In this document: one piece after another, positions 1 through 6,296 of the stretch
Position numbering within the stretch: position 1 is the first letter of the stretch
Layout: every line of letters begins with the position of its first letter
Source: Oscillospiraceae bacterium
Lineage (GTDB): Bacteria > Bacillota > Clostridia > Oscillospirales > UBA929
DNA: 14,607 bases
Reading direction: 5' to 3'
Assembly (NCBI GenBank): GCA_009784085.1
Contig: WRCJ01000038.1
Location: 1-14,607, forward strand
Translations under genes and position numbers: made by a program
Notes under the pieces: generated by a model
Databases searched by the model: none
What the model saw: the letters and a program-made list of their open reading frames with translations, nothing else
What the model was told of the DNA's origin: nothing

Positions 1-92
1 AGTTCCAGCAGGATTGCGGCTTTGTGGATAGCATCGTCCCCAGGGCGCGGCTACGCGAGACGCTGGGGAAGCTGTTGGCGTGGCATGCGTAG
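1..92 (+). CDS. accD: Acetyl-CoA carboxylase carboxyltransferase beta subunit, C-terminal end (partial)
   Basis: An open frame enters from the left edge (first full codon at 3) and stops with TAG at 90-92, giving 29 residues that begin FQQDCGFVDSIVPR and end LLAWHA. The pattern hydrophobic-x-G-x-hydrophobic-D-x-I/V-V-x-R-x-x-hydrophobic-R-x-x-L is typical of the extreme C-terminus of AccD, the zinc-ribbon beta subunit that forms the acetyl-CoA carboxyltransferase with AccA in fatty-acid synthesis. The assignment rests on this short tail and on accA lying 76 nt downstream on the same strand, the usual order in Bacillota fatty-acid operons. The zinc ribbon and active site lie outside the window. 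Confidence 0.82.
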   Translation, partial: FQQDCGFVDSIVPRARLRETLGKLLAWHA

Positions 93-168
93 GGGGAGGG
101 ATCCGCGCTGTATTGCTATATTTAATTGTGACGCCGACATGGCGTGTTACGTTTGGAGTTGTGCGTGA

Positions 169-1002
169 ATGAAGGAGAGCGTTGTATCCGTGTCCGTATC
201 CGTACCCTCGTCCTCGGCTGTGGCTAGGATGGCGCTGGCCAGGATGCGGGAAAGGCCCTCTGCGCGGGATTACCTGCCGTTAATCTTTGATGATTTTTTC
301 GAGTTGCATGGCGATCGGCTGTTCGGCGATGACCACGCCATGCTGGGCGGCATCGCCCTGCTTGACGGCCGGCCGGTCACCGTGGTTGCCCATCTGAAGG
401 GGAAAAATACCAGGGAGAGCATCGATGCCAATTTCGGCATGCCGCATCCCGAGGGGTATCGCAAAGCCCTGCGCCTGATGAGGCAAGCCGAGAAGTTCTC
501 CCGCCCGGTCGTGTGCTTGGTGGACACGCCCGGCGCCTTTTGCGGGGTGGAAGCCGAGCGGCGCGGCCAGGGGGAGGCCATTGCCCGCAGCCTGTTGGGC
601 ATGATGGCGTTGAACGTTCCCGTGGTATCGGTGGTTACCGGCGAGGGCGGCAGCGGCGGCGCGCTGGCGTTGGCGGTAGCCAACCGGGTGTATATGCTGG
701 AAAACGCCGTCTACTCGGTCATTTCGCCCAAGGGCTGCGCCAGCATCCTTTGGAAAGATCCCGCCCGGGAACAGGAGGCCGCCGAACTATTGGGCATCAC
801 GGCCGCGGATTTACTGCAGGCGGGCGTCATCGACGGGATCATCGAGGAACCGGAGGGGGGCGCCCACAAACAGATCCGCCAGACCGCTACGGCCATCCGG
901 CAGGCTTTGATCACGGCGTTGGAGGATCTGGGCGGCGTTTCCGATCTGAGGCGGCGCCGGTACGAAAAGTTCCGCGCCATGGGCGTGTACGAGACAGGAT
1001 AG
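169..1002 (+). CDS. accA: Acetyl-CoA carboxylase carboxyltransferase alpha subunit
   Basis: AccA pairs with AccD to transfer the carboxyl group from carboxybiotin on AccB to acetyl-CoA, making malonyl-CoA in the cytosol. Family landmarks are clear in the 277 residues: ELHGDRLFGDD at about 45-55, GKN-TRE at 78-83, NFGMPHPEGYRKALRLM at 88-104, DTPGAFCG at 119-126, the oxyanion-hole loop GEGGSGGALA at 158-167, and an SP-GCASILWKD segment near 186-197. Length is normal for the clostridial form without the long plant or proteobacterial N-terminus. The start at 169 has GGAG about 10 nt upstream. It adds a low-complexity N-terminus (alternating Val-Ser from a GTATCC-like hexamer repeat) before the conserved domain, so an internal ATG near 229 cannot be excluded, though no good ribosome site precedes it. 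The SPxG loop carries Lys188 where Glu is usual. It is probably co-transcribed with accD. Confidence 0.96.
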   Translation: MKESVVSVSVSVPSSSAVARMALARMRERPSARDYLPLIFDDFFELHGDRLFGDDHAMLGGIALLDGRPVTVVAHLKGKNTRESIDANFGMPHPEGYRKALRLMRQAEKFSRPVVCLVDTPGAFCGVEAERRGQGEAIARSLLGMMALNVPVVSVVTGEGGSGGALALAVANRVYMLENAVYSVISPKGCASILWKDPAREQEAAELLGITAADLLQAGVIDGIIEEPEGGAHKQIRQTATAIRQALITALEDLGGVSDLRRRRYEKFRAMGVYETG

Positions 1003-1003
1003 A

Positions 1004-1034
1004 AATAGCACAGGAATAGCACAGGAATAGCACA
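1004..1034 (+). repeat. 11-bp tandem repeat, 2.8 copies, just after accA
   Basis: Two perfect copies and one partial copy of AATAGCACAGG run directly from the accA stop codon. No function is evident. A little further on (1103-1116) there is also a short ATA trinucleotide run. Both lie in the gap between the convergent accA and rplT genes. Confidence 0.8.
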
Positions 1035-1045
1035 TAAATTTTACA

Positions 1046-1084
1046 AGAAAAAACAAGAACACCGGACAGGCATTTACCCGGCCG
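1046..1084 (-). terminator. Possible terminator of the infC-rpmI-rplT operon
   Basis: Read on the minus strand, a short GC stem (GCCGG pairing with CCGGT, one G-U pair, loop of about 12 nt) is followed by GTTCTTG and then six Ts. It sits about 55 nt past the rplT stop, where a factor-independent terminator is expected. The stem is short, so the call is tentative. No convincing separate terminator was seen for accA on the plus strand. Confidence 0.35.
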
Positions 1085-1140
1085 GCGTCAAGCGCACAAT
1101 ACATAATAATAATAATGGAATAATAGAATGGGAAGCGGGG

Positions 1141-1494
1141 TTACAGCGTAGCTTTGACTTTTTCGGCAATGGTGGCAAAGGCTTTCTTGTCGTTGACGGC
1201 CATCTCGCTGAGTACTTTGCGGTTGAGTGCGACGCCCAATTTCTTCAAGCCGAACATGAACCGTGAATAGTTGAGGCCGTTGGCCTTGGCGCCGGCTGAG
1301 ATACGCGTGATCCACAGGCGGCGGAAGTCGCGCTTCTTGAGACGGCGGCTGACGTAGGCGTATCTGAGCGATTTCATCACGGCTTCGTTGGCTGTGCGGA
1401 AATTCTTGGACTTTGCGCCCCAATAGCCCTTTGCCAGTTTAAGTACCCTTTTCCTGCGTCTGCGCGTTGTCACCGCGCCTTTGATGCGAGCCAT
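1141..1494 (-). CDS. rplT: 50S ribosomal protein L20
   Basis: A 117-residue, very basic protein beginning MARIKGAVTTRRRRK, with the L20 signatures KLAKGYWGAKS, RDFRRLWITRI and GLNYSRFM followed by the C-terminal helical domain. This is a full-length L20. L20 binds 23S rRNA early in 50S assembly, and in Bacillota it also represses its own operon by binding the mRNA leader ahead of infC. It is the last gene of infC-rpmI-rplT, 27 nt after rpmI. The start is fixed by the conserved N-terminus, with a GGAGGAAT ribosome site about 5 nt upstream on the minus strand. Confidence 0.98.
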   Translation of the reverse strand: MARIKGAVTTRRRRKRVLKLAKGYWGAKSKNFRTANEAVMKSLRYAYVSRRLKKRDFRRLWITRISAGAKANGLNYSRFMFGLKKLGVALNRKVLSEMAVNDKKAFATIAEKVKATL

Positions 1495-1521
1495 ATGAAT
1501 TCCTCCGTTTCGCGCTGAAGT

Positions 1522-1719
1522 TTACTTGTACGGGATTAAAGATTTGATTGCGGCCTCATTGGTCCGATCGGCCATGACGCCGCGGCGCAGGTTGCGTTTG
1601 CGCTTGGTATTCTTTTTGGTCAAGATATGGCTCTTGTAAGCGTGGTAGCGCTTGACACGGCCGTTTTTTGTGATCTTGAACCGCTTGGCGGCGCCGCTGT
1701 GTGTCTTGATCTTTGGCAT
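1522..1719 (-). CDS. rpmI: 50S ribosomal protein L35
   Basis: A 65-residue basic protein starting MPKIKTHSGAAKRFK and containing the L35 segments KRYHAYKSHILTKK and KRKRNLRRG. L35 is a small component of the 50S subunit. An upstream in-frame ATG at 1734 would add five residues (MRRSF), but the ribosome site AGGAG sits 7 nt before the ATG at 1719, so 1719 is the start. It lies between infC and rplT. The 76-nt gap from infC is unusual because most of it is a pentanucleotide repeat, which ends only a few bases before this ribosome binding site. Confidence 0.98.
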   Translation of the reverse strand: MPKIKTHSGAAKRFKITKNGRVKRYHAYKSHILTKKNTKRKRNLRRGVMADRTNEAAIKSLIPYK

Positions 1720-1736
1720 AAAACTTCTCCTCACAG

Positions 1737-1780
1737 ATTGGATTGGGTTGGGTTGGGCTAGGTCAGGTTAGGTTGGGTTG
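1737..1780 (+). repeat. Degenerate pentanucleotide tandem repeat between infC and rpmI
   Basis: About 8.8 units of a 5-bp motif, consensus GTTGG on the plus strand (CCAAC in the mRNA), with variants ATTGG, GTTAG, GTCAG and GCTAG. It fills the space between the infC stop codon (1796) and the rpmI ribosome binding site (about 1728-1733). The G-rich strand has several GGG/GG tracts separated by 2-3 nt and could in principle form a G-quadruplex; the mRNA carries the C-rich strand. Confidence 0.9.
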
Positions 1781-1795
1781 CGGACGAAGCCCGCG

Positions 1796-2356
1796 TCAGG
1801 GTTGGCGCGACGATTGCTTGGCTACCTGCGAGGCGGCTCGTGTCTGGGGTTTCGGGCTCATAAACATGGCCATACTGCGGCCTTCGAGCTTGGGCGGCCG
1901 CTCGATGGCGGCGAGCTCGGCGCAAGCCCCGGCGAACTTGAGCAACTGCCGCTCCCCAATGGACGTGTGCGCCATTTGCCGCCCGCGGAAACGCACGGAG
2001 ACTTTGAGCTTGTTGCCATCCTGCAGGAATTTCAAACCGTTGCGTAGCTTGAAATTAAAGTCGTGATCGTCGATGCCGGAGGACAGGCGGATCTCCTTGA
2101 CTTCGACGGTGTGCTGGCTTTTGCGCGCTTCCTTCTCTTTTTTGGATTGTTCAAACCGATACTTGCCATAATCCATGACACGACAGACGGGGGGCTTGGC
2201 AGAAGGCGCGATCTTGACCAGATCCAGATCCTTGTTGAAGGCGATGTCCATCGCGCTATGGGTTGGCATCACGCCAAGCTGAGCCCCGTCGGAATCCACA
2301 AGACGCACTTCCGGGTCCCTAATGTCTTCATTGATCTGATGATCCATACTTGCTAT
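1796..2356 (-). CDS. infC: Translation initiation factor IF-3, probable AUA start codon
   Basis: IF-3 binds the 30S subunit, keeps it apart from the 50S and checks start-codon pairing. The N-domain shows QINEDIRDPEVRLV and the linker shows KPPVCRVMDYGKYRFEQSKK. The C-domain shows VKEIRLSSGIDDHDFN, RFRGRQMAH, and KLEGRSMAMFMSPKP, followed by about 15 extra polar residues. Start choice: the only strong ribosome site, GGAGGTG on the minus strand, lies 7 nt before an in-frame ATA at 2354-2356 (then GCA AGT ATG GAT). The first ATG downstream (2347) is about 16 nt from it, too far. infC is known for non-AUG starts (AUU in E. coli) that let IF-3 repress its own translation, so ATA is preferred, giving 186 residues. 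It is the first gene of infC-rpmI-rplT and is preceded by a structured leader. Confidence 0.95.
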   Translation of the reverse strand: MASMDHQINEDIRDPEVRLVDSDGAQLGVMPTHSAMDIAFNKDLDLVKIAPSAKPPVCRVMDYGKYRFEQSKKEKEARKSQHTVEVKEIRLSSGIDDHDFNFKLRNGLKFLQDGNKLKVSVRFRGRQMAHTSIGERQLLKFAGACAELAAIERPPKLEGRSMAMFMSPKPQTRAASQVAKQSSRQP

Positions 2357-2370
2357 AGGTGAACACCTCC

Positions 2371-2411
2371 AAAAAATACAAAACACAGACCCGGCGCCGC
2401 GTGTCTGTGTT
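2371..2411 (-). terminator. Leader attenuator hairpin upstream of infC
   Basis: On the minus strand a perfect 9-bp stem (AACACAGAC with GTCTGTGTT, at 2411-2403 and 2390-2382) with a GC-rich 12-nt loop is followed by TTGTATTTTTT. The infC ribosome binding site comes directly after the T run. A factor-independent terminator inside the 5' leader, just before the first gene, is the hallmark of transcription attenuation. Confidence 0.85.
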
Positions 2412-2546
2412 CATGAGGACATTGGCCAATACATCGTGGGCGATATGGCGCATCGATCCCTATGAACCGGACGCGTCAGGGACGGCCGGTGAGAGTACGG
2501 TGTACCCTTTGGTCAGGGCACGGGGCACTCTTCTTGACGAACCTAG
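2382..2546 (-). promoter_or_regulatory. L20-type autoregulatory mRNA leader of infC-rpmI-rplT
   Basis: From the predicted transcription start (about 2546) to the attenuator, the minus-strand RNA can form several elements. A hairpin with an internal loop pairs AGAGTG with TACTCT and TGCCCT with AGGGTA (2531-2492). A second hairpin pairs ACCGG with CCGGT and CGTC with GACG (about 2489-2466). A long-range stem pairs TCATAGGGA with TCCTCATGA just before the terminator. In Bacillota, L20 represses this operon by binding a leader structure that mimics its rRNA site and favouring termination. Position, gene content and terminator fit that model. The L20-bound fold and the antiterminator are inferred, not proven here. 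Confidence 0.7.
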
Positions 2547-2552
2547 AAATGT

Positions 2553-2581
2553 ATTTTATACTTTTTTTACTGTTTTGTGAA
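2553..2581 (-). promoter_or_regulatory. Sigma-A-type promoter for infC-rpmI-rplT
   Basis: On the minus strand: -35 TTCACA (2581-2576), 17-nt A-rich spacer, -10 TAAAAT (2558-2553). The predicted start near 2546 gives a leader of about 190 nt ahead of infC. It diverges from the plus-strand promoter at 2678. Confidence 0.65.
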
Positions 2582-2677
2582 GAGAGTTTGTCAAAGAGTT
2601 TTGAAAAAATATGTTTGGTTGATTGTAACAAGGAAACCCAGCGAAAAAAAAGGTTTTTGAAAAATCCATAAAAAGCA

Positions 2678-2706
2678 TTGACAGTCCCATGGGTTTCTGG
2701 TACAAT
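2678..2706 (+). promoter_or_regulatory. Strong sigma-A promoter for the TasA/SipW-like operon
   Basis: Perfect -35 TTGACA (2678-2683), 17-nt spacer ending in TGG (extended -10), and -10 TACAAT (2701-2706). Upstream A/T tracts at 2643-2670 could act as an UP element. The predicted start near 2713 leaves about 100 nt of untranslated leader before the ATG at 2816. The leader contains a small possible hairpin (GCC-TTTG pairing with CAAA-GGC, about 2755-2780) of unknown meaning. Confidence 0.85.
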
Positions 2707-2815
2707 GTATAGCGTACAGAGAAGAAAGAAGAGTCAGGAGCTATCCGGCGCGGCTGCCTTTGTGTTACGCAAATGGGGGCGGTACGCGGACATCATGCCG
2801 AAAGGAAGAAGTAGC

Positions 2816-4315
2816 ATGGATGTGAGCAGGAGGCGTAATGCCAGGAAGGCCACGCTGATTAGGGTGGGTCTGGCACTTTTGATGTGCCTGTTTTTATTTG
2901 CGGTAGCCGGCTACGCTTGGTTTACCGACGTATCATGGACGGAGGCATCCTTCACGAGCGGCTCGGTGAAGCTGGAAGTGAAGGCCTACCGGACAAAAGA
3001 TGCGGAGTCTGCCGTCGCCGGCACCGGGGTGTACGACGGAAAGGGCGGGTACCCAATCGGGAATAAAACCGAAGGGAAGCTGTTCGACAACGCCGGTTGG
3101 ACAGCGGGGAGCTACGACGCCAAATACATCCTCGTACAAAATACCGGGTCGCTTACCGCGAAGTTTGAGATTTATCTCGAACTGGAGGAAACCAGCTTGC
3201 TGGCGCCGTTTGTAGAGCTTCACGTCACGAAGTGCAGCGACCTCTATCAAATGCCCAACAGGTCGGAGTGGAAGTCAAAGCCCATGGCGGAACAACTGAA
3301 AGGCGGCCGCCTTTTCGTGGCCAGCGGCTCTTTGTTGCCGGGGGATGGCGCATACTACCGCATCGACTACTTCACAAAAGAATTTGAGGAACTTGGTGGT
3401 TCGCTTCCCGAAGGGGCGTCCCTCAAGGCCGACTTCATGGTATATGCTTGGCAGGACCCCGAACCGGCGGTGTTTGTCAAGGGCTTTGGCGAGTTCAAAG
3501 ACGCCTTGGACACAGATTATGCTACGATCGTTTTCTTGGGCGATATAACGGTTCCCTCTTGGGCTATGGCGTCCGGCGTCTTTACCGTGGAGGGGTCGCA
3601 TAACATCGATCTCAATGGGTTTGCCCTCAAAGCGCCGAGTGGCTCGCTCGTGTTCGCCTATCGAGGCGGCGGCGCGGTGGATATCGGCAACGGCAGCATC
3701 TGGGCCAAGGGCGTAACCTTCAATCTACCGGGTACGGCTGTCAACCTTGCCGACTCGCTCCGTTTATACACGGAAGACAAACCCCAATACGAAGCGGGTA
3801 CGTTCCACAATAATGCCAAGGTGCTGGATTACGACAAATATACCAACGCGCCCTCCGCGTGGGTCAGTATCGGCTACAAGGTTGACAGCGGCGATGATGA
3901 AGGCGAAGGCAATATCGTCACGGCGATCACGATGGAGAATTGCGCGTTCTTGGAAACCTTTTTCCCCGCATATAAATTTGTCAGGGTTGCCGACGGTGCA
4001 GGCGATACAGCCAGCGCAGTTAAATTGGTTGCTACCGGCCTCGCGGAATCCCACCTTACCGGTTATCCTTTCGGCTATAATCCTGCGGCGAACCATGTCG
4101 TCATGAAAAAGGCCGATTCCTCAGAGGTTTCCCTCTATTTCCGTGCCAATTACAAGGTGCTTGATGTTTCCAACGGGGCCATACGGTGCGCTGTGGAAGT
4201 ATTTGTCACAAACGGCGGTTCCCCCGATTTTGGCAGTGCCCAACCGAAGATGGTCCTCAAATTCAACTTGATCCCTGGTGGCAGCGGGGAAGTCATGGTT
4301 ACCGCATCCCCATAA
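2816..4315 (+). CDS. TasA/camelysin-like secreted protein with C-terminal beta-helix-like region
   Basis: A 499-residue protein. A basic N-terminus is followed by a hydrophobic stretch (about 16-31) and GYA-WFTDVSWTEASFTSGSVKL. This is the SipW-type signal of TasA and camelysin, with cleavage expected after Ala34. The next ~180 residues are beta-rich with a TasA-like element (YILVQNTGSLTAKFEIYLEL, about 104-123). From about 215 a second region reads ATIVFLGDIT (236-245), HNIDLNGFAL (262-271) and VDIGNGSIWAKGVTF (288-302). This is the start-of-solenoid pattern seen in parallel beta-helix proteins and is shared with the next gene. The start at 2816 follows AAAGGAAG by about 7 nt. The upstream TTG at 2678 lies in the -35 box and cannot be used. 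It is probably a surface or matrix protein; fibre formation is inference. It is first in the operon, 105 nt before the next gene. Confidence 0.85.
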   Translation: MDVSRRRNARKATLIRVGLALLMCLFLFAVAGYAWFTDVSWTEASFTSGSVKLEVKAYRTKDAESAVAGTGVYDGKGGYPIGNKTEGKLFDNAGWTAGSYDAKYILVQNTGSLTAKFEIYLELEETSLLAPFVELHVTKCSDLYQMPNRSEWKSKPMAEQLKGGRLFVASGSLLPGDGAYYRIDYFTKEFEELGGSLPEGASLKADFMVYAWQDPEPAVFVKGFGEFKDALDTDYATIVFLGDITVPSWAMASGVFTVEGSHNIDLNGFALKAPSGSLVFAYRGGGAVDIGNGSIWAKGVTFNLPGTAVNLADSLRLYTEDKPQYEAGTFHNNAKVLDYDKYTNAPSAWVSIGYKVDSGDDEGEGNIVTAITMENCAFLETFFPAYKFVRVADGAGDTASAVKLVATGLAESHLTGYPFGYNPAANHVVMKKADSSEVSLYFRANYKVLDVSNGAIRCAVEVFVTNGGSPDFGSAQPKMVLKFNLIPGGSGEVMVTASP

Positions 4316-4420
4316 TCGCGAGACCCGTTCATGCAATACCTATTAAGATACCAGTGAAGAAGGATCAATTTCACCGAAGCGACGGAGAGAACACGAACAC
4401 CCAGAAGGAGCGGAGAGCAA

Positions 4421-5521
4421 ATGAAAAGGAACATCGGGAAGTCTTTGCTTGTGAGCGGATTGGCATTTTTACTATGCCTAGTCCTCTTCTCGGGCGTATC
4501 CTATGCGTGGTTTGCCGCCAGTTATGTGAGCGAAGACAATCAGCTGGCTTCTTCCGCCGCCGGATTCAGCGTGGCGGTCGACTTCAGTAGCGTCACGCCG
4601 GATGGGGGCGGTGGTTATGCATTGGCCTCGTTGTCCGGAAACCGGAGCGGGGCCATAACGGTGCAACTGGCACCCAAAGAGATGGGCGGCGCTTGGTATT
4701 TCTCTGTCGAGAATAGTGGTGGCCGGACTGCTAAGGTTTACCTCTACATGCGAATCGAGGCCGCCGATCTGGTCAAACAGAAGGCCAACCTAGCAGAAGT
4801 AGTCAAACTGCAGATCGAGAAATGCCAGGAGGGCGGCGTGTTGTCGGTTGATGGCCCGTCAGCCTATCGGGATCTAGATGTGAGCACCCTCGCCACCATG
4901 ATCAAAGAGATCAAGGCAGAGTCTCCGGAGATGGTTACGCAGGTGGGGGATTATATCACCGTCCGGTTCGATCTCGGGCAGCTGGATCAGGGAGATGTTG
5001 TGTATTACCGCCTGGACTACGCCATGTTCCCCGGAGCCGGCGCAACGTACGGGGATAAGTCGTTTGAGCTGGATTTCATGGTTGTCGCCATGCAGGAAAA
5101 CGCGGATCTGGACACGGTAGTATTTCTCAACAAGGGTGGCGATCTGCAGGAGCTGGTTAGCGAAACCAGGGAGGGCGCCACGATCATTTTCTTGGATGAC
5201 TATACATGTCGTGGAGGCTTGCTTGTCGATTTGCACCACAATTTCGACTTGAATGGGCATACACTCACCGTCCTAGGCGATGTCTTGGTAAGTAAGGATA
5301 TCGGGGGCTTGGCGATTGAGTTTTCCAACGGCACACTTGTGGCGGATAATCTCATCTTCGACGAAGACCTGGATATTATCGTCAATCTGGTGGATGTGGA
5401 CTTAGGGGAAACGGTTTTGGTTGAAGGCGGCGCGACGGTAAGGATAGTGGATACGGCGGATATAGGAGATACAGGGGACATAGTGGATACAGGGGATACG
5501 GGAGATGTTGAGAACCCGTAA
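4421..5521 (+). CDS. TasA/camelysin-like secreted protein, paralogue, with Asp-rich repeat tail
   Basis: A 366-residue protein with the same plan as the previous gene. The signal is MKRNIGKSLL, a hydrophobic core and GVSYA-WFAAS, with cleavage expected after Ala29. The N-terminal beta domain includes WYFSVENSGGRTAKVYLYMRI (about 92-112), matching the TasA-family x-N-x-G-x-x-x-x-K/V pattern. The C-terminal region has ATIIFLDDYT (253-262), HNFDLNGHTL (273-282) and GLAIEFSNGTLVADNLIF (296-313). These align with equivalent motifs of the upstream protein and mark the two as paralogues. The last ~24 residues are seven copies of x-Asp-Thr/Ile/Val. The ribosome sites AAGGAG and GGAG lie 5-10 nt upstream of the ATG. 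No membrane anchor or LPxTG is present after the signal. It is probably an extracellular partner subunit in the same assembly. Confidence 0.84.
   Translation: MKRNIGKSLLVSGLAFLLCLVLFSGVSYAWFAASYVSEDNQLASSAAGFSVAVDFSSVTPDGGGGYALASLSGNRSGAITVQLAPKEMGGAWYFSVENSGGRTAKVYLYMRIEAADLVKQKANLAEVVKLQIEKCQEGGVLSVDGPSAYRDLDVSTLATMIKEIKAESPEMVTQVGDYITVRFDLGQLDQGDVVYYRLDYAMFPGAGATYGDKSFELDFMVVAMQENADLDTVVFLNKGGDLQELVSETREGATIIFLDDYTCRGGLLVDLHHNFDLNGHTLTVLGDVLVSKDIGGLAIEFSNGTLVADNLIFDEDLDIIVNLVDVDLGETVLVEGGATVRIVDTADIGDTGDIVDTGDTGDVENP
5447..5509 (+). repeat. Seven in-frame 9-nt repeats encoding x-D-[TIV]
   Basis: Seven consecutive 9-bp units with the approximate consensus GGGGATACA encode VDT ADI GDT GDI VDT GDT GDV at residues 343-363, three residues before the C-terminus of the protein at 4421-5521. 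The regular Asp every third residue points to recent slippage expansion, a binding role (for example cations), or both. Confidence 0.9.
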
Positions 5522-5575
5522 TGCGTTGTCACTGGGCTTGAGAAACGCCAACATTAATGAAAAGGACGCGAGATC

Positions 5576-6280
5576 ATGAAAAAGCTTTGGTTTTCGCTTT
5601 TAGCCTGTGGACTAATGATTTTGCTGGGGCTGTCGCTCTTTGCCGGCGTCACGTTTGCCTGGGTTGCCCAGCGCGGCGAACCGGACACGCCCACAGTGAA
5701 GATGGGGTCTTTTGACCTTTTGCTGAGTGCGTACGATGAAAATGGTGATACGATTCCCGGTTTTACCGGTTTCGGTCCGCTGTTTTCTAGCCCCCTTACA
5801 CCCGGTGCTAGCGTAACCAGGTTTATCAAGGTCGAAAACGTAGGCACAATCAAACTTAAGGTTGCCTTGGATGTGGTTTTCAGCGGGTCCAGTTCCGCTG
5901 GAGTGAACGGTGTCCCGGATCTCTGTGATGTCCTTGAATATGAAATTACCCCTATTGTCCCGGATTATGTGAATGATGGTACGGGCGTGTGGAGCGTCGA
6001 TAAAGATGCACTTACGAAGGCAATATCATTTGTTCCGAGTAGTGGTGCATGGCCAACGACGAGCACGGGTTCTATCAGCTTGGGGTATTATCTTCTGGTT
6101 GGCGAAGATTGGGCAAAGGATGGCAATCCCCACGAGGTCGTGTTCCGGATAGATTTTAAGATCAGAGACTCTGTTGGTTCTTTTTATGATGGTAAACCCC
6201 TCAGCGCTAACTTTGAGCTTTCCCTCCTGCAAGCCATCGCCACTACGGGTACTATCGTGCCGTGGCCGACTACTCCTTAG
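5576..6280 (+). CDS. TasA/camelysin-like secreted protein, short form
   Basis: A 234-residue protein. The signal peptide is MKKLWFSLLA, a hydrophobic core and AGVTFA-WVAQRG, with SipW-type cleavage expected after Ala28. The mature part starts with VKMGSFDLLLSAYDENGD and continues to LTPGASVTRFIKVENVGTIK (about 74-93). This is the most TasA-like stretch in the window: in that family a 'PG' turn precedes a beta strand and a conserved N-x-G. The rest is beta-rich with an RIDFKIRD strand near 191-198, and there is no beta-helix-like extension. AAAGGA precedes the ATG by about 9 nt. It is third in the operon and ends 16 nt before sipW. It may be the main fibre subunit, judged from its resemblance to TasA; this is inference. 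Confidence 0.83.
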   Translation: MKKLWFSLLACGLMILLGLSLFAGVTFAWVAQRGEPDTPTVKMGSFDLLLSAYDENGDTIPGFTGFGPLFSSPLTPGASVTRFIKVENVGTIKLKVALDVVFSGSSSAGVNGVPDLCDVLEYEITPIVPDYVNDGTGVWSVDKDALTKAISFVPSSGAWPTTSTGSISLGYYLLVGEDWAKDGNPHEVVFRIDFKIRDSVGSFYDGKPLSANFELSLLQAIATTGTIVPWPTTP

Positions 6281-6296
6281 CCTTTGAGTTTGACCG

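Noticed and set aside
1737..1780. Telomere-like or chromosome-end sequence
   Set aside because: The GTTAG/GTTGG resemblance is superficial: the tract is short and sits inside a bacterial ribosomal-protein operon.
2357..2386. Upstream ATG at 2386 as the infC start
   Set aside because: It lies inside the terminator stem and before the ribosome site, and adds residues (FCIFWRC) foreign to IF-3.
2678..2815. TTG start at 2678 giving a longer first TasA-like protein
   Set aside because: The TTG is part of the -35 box TTGACA, and the ATG at 2705 overlaps the -10 box, so neither can be in the mRNA. The ATG at 2816 has a ribosome site and puts the signal peptide near the N-terminus.
2713..2815. Cyclic-di-GMP or other riboswitch in the leader of the TasA/SipW-like operon
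   Set aside because: A fragment ACGCAAA is present, but the other conserved elements of the GEMM riboswitch and a downstream terminator are not visible, and the leader is only about 100 nt.
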